Shown: positions 56,394-64,000 of the stretch, in pieces
Position numbering within the stretch: position 1 is the stretch's first letter
Layout of the letters: each line of letters starts with the position of its first letter
From: Hydractinia symbiolongicarpus
Lineage: Eukaryota; Cnidaria; Hydrozoa; Anthoathecata; Hydractiniidae
Assembly: GCF_029227915.1 (NCBI RefSeq)
Contig: NC_079884.1
Span: 7,068,001 to 7,132,000, forward strand
DNA length: 64,000 bases
Direction of reading: 5' to 3'
The notes under the pieces: generated by a model
Told to the model about the DNA's origin: nothing
Database searches by the model: none
What the model saw: the letters and a program-made list of their open reading frames with translations, nothing else
Translations under genes and position numbers: made by a program

Positions 56394-56500
56394 AGGAAAT
56401 TCCAGAGGAGGTAGAATGTCAGCATTTACTCAACACAACAAACGCATATGCCCAAATGACAGCAAATGGGTACTTATCACAAGCCTTTCCTGTTGAAGAT
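56394..56500 (+). CDS. SREK1: SREK1-like exon 3 (inter-RRM linker)
   Basis: 107-nt exon, acceptor ttttttag|ag, donor gaagat|gtaata, phase 1 in, phase 0 out. Encodes E-I-P-E-E, corresponding to the K-I-P-E-E sequence that follows RRM1 in SREK1, and a linker with N-A-Y-A-Q-M-T-A-N-G. Confidence 0.8.
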
Positions 56501-56812
56501 GTAATACCATTTTTATGTTTCTTTTATGATAAAAACAGGGTATTCATTTACAACTTTAACAAAACAGACAATGGCAGAATTCTTAAAGATTTTGGCATAT
56601 GTGCATCAATTAGGTTAGGTACTAAATTGGCACATGTGGTATTGATAGCACATCTTACTTGACTTATATGTCTGTGGGTAGGTGTGTGGGCATGCTATTG
56701 TATACTTGTCTTTAAAAAGCCTGCTGTAGATGCTTCGATTTTTACAAATTTTGTATTGATTCTTTATATTGCAGTTTTGTCAACCCAAATGTTTTATTTT
56801 TGGATAATTTAG

Positions 56813-56926
56813 GTACCCACAAATATACCAGGTTTGCCTCCACCACCGGTGATAACATGCACCACAGATCCGATGGAGTTGGAAGAAATTAAAAGGACAA
56901 TATTTGTAGAAAACATTCACGACTCG
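56813..56926 (+). CDS. SREK1: SREK1-like exon 4 (Pro-rich linker, RRM2 start)
   Basis: 114-nt phase 0-0 exon between taatttag|gt and gactcg|gtatgt. Encodes P-G-L-P-P-P-P-V, then E-E-I-K-R-T-I-F-V-E-N-I, the RNP2 strand of RRM2 (human counterpart has I-R-R-T-V-Y-V-G-N-L). Confidence 0.85.
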
Positions 56927-57123
56927 GTATGTCTGCAATGTTGCTTTAATTTCATATATGTTTGCTGATACATGCAGCACTTTTGATTGGCTTTTAAATC
57001 AAAGATTTTTAGCGCTTTTCCTAACTTTGATTCATTATTAACTATTTGGTTCTTGCTGGAAATTCCTTATTTGTGGTATAAAGCGAATGTTATTTTTGTT
57101 CACTTGTTGATCTCTTTTTCTAG

Positions 57124-57206
57124 ATTACCTCTGAACAGTTAATGGCATTCTTTTCTGGAGTTGGTGAAGTTAAATATATGCAACTTTGTAAATCTGAAGA
57201 ACAAAA
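57124..57206 (+). CDS. SREK1: SREK1-like exon 5 (RRM2 middle)
   Basis: 83-nt exon, tttctag|at to caaaa|gtaagt, phase 0 to 2. Encodes S-E-Q-L-M-A-F-F-S-G-V-G-E-V-K-Y-M, helix 1 and strand 2 of RRM2. The following intron holds a 1-kb MITE. Confidence 0.85.
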
Positions 57207-57243
57207 GTAAGTTGATTCGAAGTTAAATTTTTCATAAAACTTA

Positions 57244-58258
57244 CAGCACTGTAAAAAGGTTTGTTAACATCGTGGTTCGTATTTTTACCGCGCTGCACAC
57301 GAACCACGAAAGTCCACGGTGCATATTTTTTTACTAATCATTGACTCCACGAACGTTACATCGTGGCTTACACGATTAAAGATTAAACTTTACATTGTGG
57401 CGTCCACAATAGATTTATTGTATTGTTACAACAACAAAGAATAAATTACTTAACAATTAAATTAAATTTAAAACCAGCAGCGATAAAAATGTTTAACATT
57501 TTTTTTTATTTGTTGGTAGATGTAGTTATATTATTAGATTTTGATCCTTCGTCAATTGAGCGACGACAAAAAGTTGTTTAAAAATCATGAAAATAGGATT
57601 GTAGAAAGCGAAAAGATCGTTGTAGATCGTTTAGATCGTAGAAAGCCAGACTATCGCCTCAGGTCATTTAAAAATCGTGAAAACGGGATAGTAAATAGCT
57701 AAAAGATCGCTATAGATCATTTAAATTTCAGAAAAACGGCATTGTAGAAAATATTGCTGTAGATTGTTTAAAATTCATGAAAAAGCACAAAGCAAAAAGG
57801 TCACTGTAGAACGTTTAAATATTATGGAAACAGCATTGTAGAAAGCGAAAAGATCGCTGCACATCGTTTAGAAACAGTAAAAACGGGATCGTAGAAAGAG
57901 AAAAGATCGCCATAGATTGTGTAACAATCATAAAAACGGGATAGTAGAAATATATCAAGCAAGAGCAAAAAACATGCTTCGTTGAACGGGATAAAAGCTG
58001 AAATAAACAAATTAACTTTCATAACATATTTTTTTGAAGGAAACAATTAAATTATAATTGCTATACAATAACAAGAAATCATGGATCTCGCGAAAATGAT
58101 CGTGGGACACACGATCCTTTGTGAAGATAATGATATTAGCATGGAGGCCACGATGCAATGTTGGAATTTTTGGTAATCGTGGAGACCACAATGGCATTGT
58201 GGTTCGCATGCACCACAATCGTTACATGAACATGTTAACAAACCTTATGACAGTACTG
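57244..58258. mobile_element. MITE of about 1.0 kb in SREK1 intron 5
   Basis: The left end cagcactgtaaaaaggtttg continuing ttaacat, and the reverse complement of the right end (cagtactgtcataaggtttg continuing ttaacatg), match over about 27 bases; TA precedes the left end. Just inside the left end a second hairpin is visible (cgtggttcgt ... acgaaccacg), and near the right end ccacaatggcattgtgg. The core is a tandem array (57575-57960). No coding sequence. Confidence 0.7.
57575..57960 (+). repeat. About 65-bp tandem array inside the MITE
   Basis: About six diverged units of the form cgggat-tgtagaaagc-gaaaagatcgctgtagatcgtttaaaaatc(g/a)tgaaaa. Unit length varies between about 50 and 70 bases. 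Confidence 0.7.
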
Positions 58259-58748
58259 TGTGTTGTTTTTGCCTTTCTGTCAACCAAAAATTTGTTTAAT
58301 GCATATTAATTTTCTGACAAACAAATTGTTTAGGAAGTCATTTTCTGTAGAAATCAGGAATACTTAAATAAGTGAGATAAAAGAGTTTTCCCAAAATTTT
58401 ACTTATGTTAAAGACATTATGGTTTTATGAATTTTCAGAAAATTTTGTTCGATTTTGATTAGTGTTTAAGATTTTATGGCCCTATTTTGGGGCCTGTTTT
58501 AACAAATTTCTGAGTCTTATGTTTGAAATTATATACTTCATGAAATTAGTGTTACATCTCCTTTAATTTCGTATGGATTCTGAACTCTGCTAAGTCCAAT
58601 TGTGTACCAGTTTTTCTTCAACTTATGCAAAATTCAAGGTACAAAACCCATCTTTTATACTGAGTGGCTGACTGAAAAGAAAACTGCTTTTAAGTATTGA
58701 TTGAAGTCTGTAACAGTTGTGTAAAAAATTGTTATTAATTCTTCTTAG

Positions 58749-58835
58749 ATATGCCTTCATTGAATTTTCCATGGTTGAATCTGTACCTACTGCTCTGCAG
58801 TATAATGGAGTTTTATTTGGAAGTCGTTCTCTTAA
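58749..58835 (+). CDS. SREK1: SREK1-like exon 6 (RRM2 end, RNP1)
   Basis: 87-nt exon, cttag|at to cttaa|gtatag, phase 2-2. Encodes Y-A-F-I-E-F, the RNP1 core, then A-L-Q-Y-N-G-V-L-F-G, the last helix and strand of RRM2. Confidence 0.85.
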
Positions 58836-58927
58836 GTATAGTAATTATTATTGTTTTTATACCTTAATCTATCTAGTCTAAAATTTAACCTCTTGCAATA
58901 AAAATTCATGCAATGGTTTATTTTTAG

Positions 58928-59037
58928 AGTAACTCATGCGAAGAGCCCCGTTGTGAAGCCAGAGACTGAACGGATTGCAACAGGTAGATCTACAATAAGA
59001 ACTATGCGTGATGTTGTAAAACGCCCCACTTTCGACC
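58928..59037 (+). CDS. SREK1: SREK1-like exon 7
   Basis: 110-nt exon, tttttag|ag to cgacc|gtaagt, phase 2 to 1. Encodes the sequence after RRM2, with S-P-V-V-K-P corresponding to the A-I-V-K-P-P of vertebrate SREK1, and a basic helix (R-D-V-V-K-R-P). Confidence 0.8.
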
Positions 59038-59511
59038 GTAAGTTGTTTTTTGTAGTTTCTTTCTTATTAACAATAATTTTTTTTTTAGAAGAACTTTAGT
59101 TCCTAATGAGGAATGTAAGGCTCAAGTTGTGCTATAAATAATCTGTAATCCTTGTATTTTCTAATTATATGTACCGTAAAAACATTTTTTTGAATAACTC
59201 AACTCGAGTACAACAATATGTATTATTTGCTGTTAGATCGACCATTACTGAGATGTAGGTTAAGATATCTCAGGCATTGCATCGTACAGCACTCCATCGA
59301 TGATGTAATTGTGTTGGAAATATATAGCATAAATATTTTATTTTATTTCTAACATATCACAAAAATACTAAAACAGGAATTTCCATGTTTACATTTTGTT
59401 GCAGGACCAATTAGGTATGATAAAAATTAGCCAGCTATAATCCTAAACAATTGTGCGTACTATTATTTACAAAATCGAAATAAATGATGAAATATTTACT
59501 ACTCTTTTTAG

Positions 59512-59527
59512 GTGAAACAAGATCAAG
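59512..59527 (+). CDS. SREK1: SREK1-like exon 8 (16-nt microexon)
   Basis: gtgaaacaagatcaag between ttttag and gtatga. Phase 1 to 2, encoding E-T-R-S with Arg codons at both junctions. Without it the frame from exon 7 to exon 9 is lost, which supports it as real. Confidence 0.6.
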
Positions 59528-59997
59528 GTATGATATTTTAAAGTTATTTTTCAATCTTTTCCTATCACTTTTTTCCCAAATGCATTTTTTCTTATTTGTG
59601 TTAATTTAAATTGGAGAACTGAGGACGAAGATTCGATCCTAAAGATTTTACATGAGTACTTGGAATAAGACAAGTTATAACGTGTTATATTAATTTATAA
59701 TCGATTGCTATTACTATCATTCTAAAAGAGACTGTAAAAATAGAATTTATTGTATATGAACCTTGTTGTAAAATAAGATAATAAAAGCAAGTAAAAACAT
59801 TTTTGCATATAAATGTGATTTCTGTAGTTCATTATTTTTGCCATATTTTTCAAGATACAAAACTTTGTCATCTCAACCTCACTTCCCCAACTTTTTCTTT
59901 CTTTTTTAATTAATTAAGATTTTTGGGGACAGTTTTTTCATAATTTTAGTTAATTTGATGTTAAGTCGATTCCAAACGACTCCACTGGTAATTATAG

Positions 59998-60075
59998 ATC
60001 GCCTACAAGAAGACGCAGTCGATCTCGAACCCGACGATCCAGATCTCGGTCCCGTTCTAGACGTCGCAAGTCAAG
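59998..60075 (+). CDS. SREK1: SREK1-like exon 9 (RS domain)
   Basis: 78 nt, phase 2-2, attatag|at to caag|gtgctt (weak donor). Encodes S-P-T-R-R-R-S-R-S-R-T-R-R-S-R-S: start of the RS domain, substrate for SR-protein kinases in the family. Confidence 0.8.
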
Positions 60076-60914
60076 GTGCTTGACCTGTCTGAACCAGATG
60101 TATTTGGGATGTCAAAATGTTTCTACACATTATTGCATTATTCATATTGTTTGATTATATTTATTTATTTTGAAGATATATAGAACAAATCAGATCAAAA
60201 AACAGTTTTAACTACAATTTTTAATAGATTTGGAAAATGTGAATAAAACAAATATCCCCGTGAAAACAAGAATTGTGTAAATTTCTTTTCTTTCTTATAC
60301 CAGTGCGTTAGGATAAATGTAATGACAGTTTTTTCTATTTTCCACTCTACTTTTTGTATTAACTGTATGATGTAGTTCATTGCTTAAAATACTGTGATTG
60401 CTAAGAATTTAAAATGACAGGTCAATTTAATTTTTGGGGGATCAAAAAAAAGTCTGAGAAGCAATGTGGAAATCTTTAATTAAATTTTGAAACTACTTAA
60501 ACATATGAAATTTAACCATTGGCGAGGAAAACAGCATATTAATTAAGTAAAAATTGACTTGTTTTTCACAATTTAATTTACCCACAAGTGATATATGAAA
60601 CTGTTTCTTGAAGCTTGTTGTAAATGGTAATTGTTTATTCGCTTTGAATTTTAGCGGTTATACACTTTACGTTTTGCCATATAACTACACTCTTGTTGAA
60701 CTACGTGTTATTTTCGTTGCGTGAATTTTAGGAGCGTCTTTTTTTTACTCGTGGAAGGCACAATAAGCTGCCAGTGAGTTTTACTGTTCGTTTTTTTTGT
60801 ATCTTGACAGTCAAATGTTAAATTTCGGCAGTCATTGACCGTTGACAGTCCGTTATTTTGAGCGCTTTTAATTGTTAAGAATTTATGGTGTCCAATGTTT
60901 TGATATTTTCTTAG

Positions 60915-60950
60915 GTCTAGATCTCCAAAGCGTAGAAGGTCCCGTACTAG
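60915..60950 (+). CDS. SREK1: SREK1-like exon 10 (RS microexon, 36 nt)
   Basis: Phase 2-2, tcttag|gt to ctag|gtatta. Encodes S-R-S-P-K-R-R-R-S-R-T. Confidence 0.7.
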
Positions 60951-61555
60951 GTATTAAGTCTATCATTTTTCCATTGATGTATATTAGTTAAGTAAATTGA
61001 GATACATTCTTAGGCCAAAATTCATTTCTGCATAAATTAGTCCCCACTTCAACAATTTTATGATCTTTATTAAATGGACTATATAACCATGCAGTCTTAT
61101 TGCCGTATGTTCTGCCTCTTGTGACAGATCTTTACCTGTGGCACGAATACTTTTTGAAGCTATAAAATGGTATGATCGCAGAAATGTAGAATGTAATTTC
61201 CTAAAAATAAGTTGTCCTAAGTCCCTGTGTATTAACAAAGCTTGGGCACTATGTTTTTTATTTGTTTATATATATATTTAAATATATGTTTTCAATAAGT
61301 CCCGATCTGTTGTGCCTTTAAATTATTTTCTACTTACCTTTACTTACATACTCCAACCTAATATTATATAACAAACGTGACCACTTTCATGTTTCTAGAC
61401 ATGATCACCTGAATGAAAAATAATATAATACATGACTTTGAATAGAAAAGCACATTGTACAGCGTAAAAGTTCTAAATCCCTAATAATGCAATTTAGTTT
61501 TTGTGCTCCTGCTGTTGTTTGAACAATTCAAAATTTGTTTTTTATTAATTTTTAG

Positions 61556-61588
61556 ATCTCCAGTGCGGCGAAGAAGAAGCTATTCAAG
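61556..61588 (+). CDS. SREK1: SREK1-like exon 11 (RS microexon, 33 nt)
   Basis: Phase 2-2, ttttag|at to tcaag|gtagta. Encodes S-P-V-R-R-R-R-S-Y-S. Confidence 0.7.
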
Positions 61589-61799
61589 GTAGTATATACT
61601 ATTGTTTATATATTGACAAACGAAAATCTAAAAAGAGGGAGATTTTTTTTTAACCCTAACTTTTTGCCAAGCAACTTTCTTTGTTGTCAATGAACAAAAC
61701 TTAATAATACTTATCTTTATAATTATATTTTTTTAAAACACTTAACACAACCACATTTTATTAGGTGAGTTTTTGTATCTTGTTCTTCTTATCATTTAG

Positions 61800-61850
61800 T
61801 GCAGCTATGGACAAAACAAAAACAGGGTACTATGATAATTCATCTATTAC
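61800..61850 (+). CDS. Candidate cassette exon, copy a (51 nt)
   Basis: tatcatttag|t to attac|gtgtcc, phase 2-2 like its neighbours and open. Encodes A-A-M-D-K-T-K-T-G-Y-Y-D-N-S-S-I between split codons. An 88% identical 51-nt partner lies at 62542-62592. Not an RS sequence. Inclusion in mRNA is unproven; the donor is weak. Confidence 0.35.
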
Positions 61851-62211
61851 GTGTCCCTGTGTTGTACGAGTAGCTTTTAAATCTATTGTTTTTGTGAAAA
61901 TCTTAATAGAAAATGAGTTTTTATTTACCTTTGTGGATAAAAAACTTGGGTGGTAATTAGAATCATTAGACTAAATAGTTCTCTTAATAGAAACTGCGAC
62001 AGTAACTGTTAAGAACTTATTTATTGTTGTATCATGTGCAACAAACCAGCTTATATTAGCTGTTATTTATGATTGAAGGTACCAAAAGCTAGATTGATTG
62101 AACAAGGACTTTTATTTTATGTCTAAAATGTTAAAATCAACACATCGGTAAATGTAATTTTACATTTGCTGTGTAAGCATCTAATTTTGGATATTATTTA
62201 TTATTTCACAG

Positions 62212-62259
62212 ATCTCCAAGACGCAGTAGTAGACGAAGTCGCAGTCCATCTCGTTCAAG
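62212..62259 (+). CDS. SREK1: SREK1-like exon 12 (RS microexon, 48 nt)
   Basis: Phase 2-2, ttcacag|at to tcaag|gtattt. Encodes S-P-R-R-S-S-R-R-S-R-S-P-S-R-S. Nearly identical to exon 13, so the two arose by duplication. Confidence 0.75.
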
Positions 62260-62541
62260 GTATTTAAAATTTGTTGTTGTTGTTTTCCAGTCACTTAATA
62301 ATCTGAATTGTTCAACTGACTTCTAGATTTCTTATAAAAGATATGATAAAAGATTTAATTAAAAAATGAAATAAAAATGCATATCCATATAGTTTCCCAA
62401 CCAAATGTTGTTTTCCATTGTGGAAATTTAATTTCGATGTAAGTTTCTGTATTTTTAAAGCAACTTAATGTTATTTTACTTTTTTGAATGGACGTAATTA
62501 CAACCATTGGTGAATTGTTGCATTGTGTTTTTATCATTTAG

Positions 62542-62592
62542 TGCGGCTTTGGACAAAACAAAAGCTGGGTATTATGATAATTCATCTATTAT
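62542..62592 (+). CDS. Candidate cassette exon, copy b (51 nt)
   Basis: tatcatttag|t to attat|gttttc, phase 2-2, open, A-A-L-D-K-T-K-A-G-Y-Y-D-N-S-S-I. Six differences from copy a, two of them synonymous, with no indel. Flanks on the 3' side diverge more. Confidence 0.35.
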
Positions 62593-63098
62593 GTTTTCCT
62601 CTGGTTGTATTCCATTCTCTGTCAAATTAACCTAACTTAAAGGAGTTTGGGGGAGTGTTAGCCTGCAAGCACAATAGGGCCAATGATTACAATAAAAAAG
62701 GAAAATGTCATATAATCAAAATTTTTCCTATTATTCAAATCTGACCATGGTCATTAATAATATTTCCAGAAATTTTTGTAATTATTCACATAATAATGCT
62801 TGGTGTTATATTTTTGGTTTAATTTTCTTTATCCTGACTTAGCAAAGGTTGTTTTTATGAATGATATTTATTGCTCAGAGTGTGGCGATTGAGCGACACA
62901 AAACATCAATCAACTTTAAAGACACTTGTCAAAACTTAAACTACATCAGTTCATCTGATTTAAAAATATTGGTTCTAGCATTGAATTAATATGGCAGTAA
63001 CGATATTAAATTTAACATAATTACCAGGTATTTGCAAATCTAAAATTACTAGTAAAGAAATCTCTTAGCATCAGATTCGTGATTTCCCTTCTTTATAG

Positions 63099-63146
63099 AT
63101 CTCCCAGACGAAGCAGTAGACGAAGTCGAAGTAGATCTCGCTCAAG
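63099..63146 (+). CDS. SREK1: SREK1-like exon 13 (RS microexon, 48 nt)
   Basis: Phase 2-2, tttatag|at to tcaag|gtattt. Encodes S-P-R-R-S-S-R-R-S-R-S-R-S-R-S. Same length and almost same sequence as exon 12. Confidence 0.75.
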
Positions 63147-63947
63147 GTATTTACGTTCTTTTAAATCTTCCGGGCTTGAAATTACAGTTTTTTAACTTCC
63201 AGTGGTTTGATCTTTTTTGTTTGTTTTTGTACACTTTTGGTTGTTTCACACCGCACACTGCAGCACGTTTTAAATGAATTCACACTTCCTCTAAAAATTC
63301 ACGCTGTGCCATAATGAATGCAAACTCACACTTTTCACTTTCTTCAATATTCATGTTTGTGGCTGATTAATTTGCTTAGTAATTTTTTGTTCACTTCATT
63401 TTGAGTTACCTTAACCAGTCTTTCAATATATGGCAGCCACGTGAAATAGAATTTTAGGGAAAGCAAGTTTGTACTTTCCATATTTGTGTCTGATCAGTTT
63501 CCTCCATAATTTTTTGTTCACTTCTTTTTAAGTTACCTTAAACAGACTTAAAATATGGAAGCTACGTGGAACAGAATTTTTAGCAAAGCAATTTTATACT
63601 TTTACATTTTGTGGCTGATCAGTTTCCTTAACAATTTTTTGTTTGCCTCACTTCCACACCCTCCAAAACCTTCAGTAAAACCTGTTTATATCTTCCAGCT
63701 TTGGTGTTAATCAATTCCCTCGATCAATTATAATCTAATACAACAAAACTTTTGCCAATTACCGAGCTATAAATTGCCCCATACTATTCAAATTAGTTGT
63801 TAACAGCTAACTAACATCTTCTATAAGGTAGGGTTAGAATCAATAGGTTTAGTACACAAAATTAAAAATCTGCAATGAATAATATGTATCTACAAAATAA
63901 TTTTATAAAAAGAGACAAAATTGTAACTCGGGTATTTGTTATTTCAG

Positions 63948-63983
63948 GTCTCCAAAACGTCGAAAATCAAGATCCCGTTCCAG
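63948..63983 (+). CDS. SREK1: SREK1-like exon 14 (RS microexon, 36 nt)
   Basis: Phase 2-2, atttcag|gt to ccag|gtaagt (strong donor). Encodes S-P-K-R-R-K-S-R-S-R-S. The gene continues beyond the window. Confidence 0.75.
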
Positions 63984-64000
63984 GTAAGTTATAAGTTAGA

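Overview
The window is about two-thirds A+T and looks like nuclear DNA of an intron-rich animal, most likely a cnidarian and perhaps a hydrozoan. The reasons are a metazoan SREK1-type splicing-factor gene, a toxin-like gene with cnidarian features, and several transposon classes known from cnidarians: a Helitron carrying a herpes-UL36-like peptidase, a Polinton, a Penelope-like fragment and many MITEs. The species assignment is inference. Short direct reading frames are mostly chance in this composition, so I kept only those with protein resemblance or good exon signals.

Layout. 1-3288 (minus): decayed Helitron with the HUH Rep region and an accessory cysteine peptidase that begins with a 2A-like peptide. 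2762-8720: a nearly perfect 2.98-kb tandem duplication covering the Helitron 5' part and adjacent DNA, followed by a complete MITE (8329-8802). 8803-14150: mostly non-coding, with a Cys-rich coding remnant, a hAT-like fragment and a tRNA-like motif. 14157-15785: 20-bp minisatellite of about 81 units. 15923-28116: exons of a minus-strand gene, with a helical, possibly pore-forming N-terminal part and crystallin-like repeats, interrupted by a large inverted repeat (arms 18097-21061 and 22717-25695). The 1.66-kb spacer carries two exons on the opposite (plus) strand whose phases fit the interrupted gene exactly. The outer ends of the arms look like Helitron 3' termini. 28354-36570: MITEs, a Penelope-like fragment and otherwise unrecognised DNA.

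36630-46157: a degenerate Polinton/Maverick. Plus strand: protein-primed DNA polymerase B, small membrane proteins, packaging ATPase, coiled-coil protein, BRO-like protein. Minus strand: integrase, a small capsid-region protein, major capsid protein. Nearly all start codons follow an ATAATAAA/GAATAAA motif, and perfect hairpins follow several stop codons. The Polinton is cut inside the capsid gene by a second integrase-type element (46159-48960).

48960-53340: intergenic repeats and a tRNA-like sequence. 53344-63983 and beyond (plus): SREK1-like gene with two RRMs followed by a run of tiny phase-2 RS exons. Its second exon has an in-frame TAA at a conserved Gln and no GT donor. Its introns hold a Helitron 3' end, a 1-kb MITE with an internal tandem array, and a duplicated 51-nt exon-like cassette.

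The most interesting items are the exon-bearing invertible segment, the Polinton start-site motif and hairpins, the 2A-peptidase module of the Helitron, and the SREK1 exon architecture.
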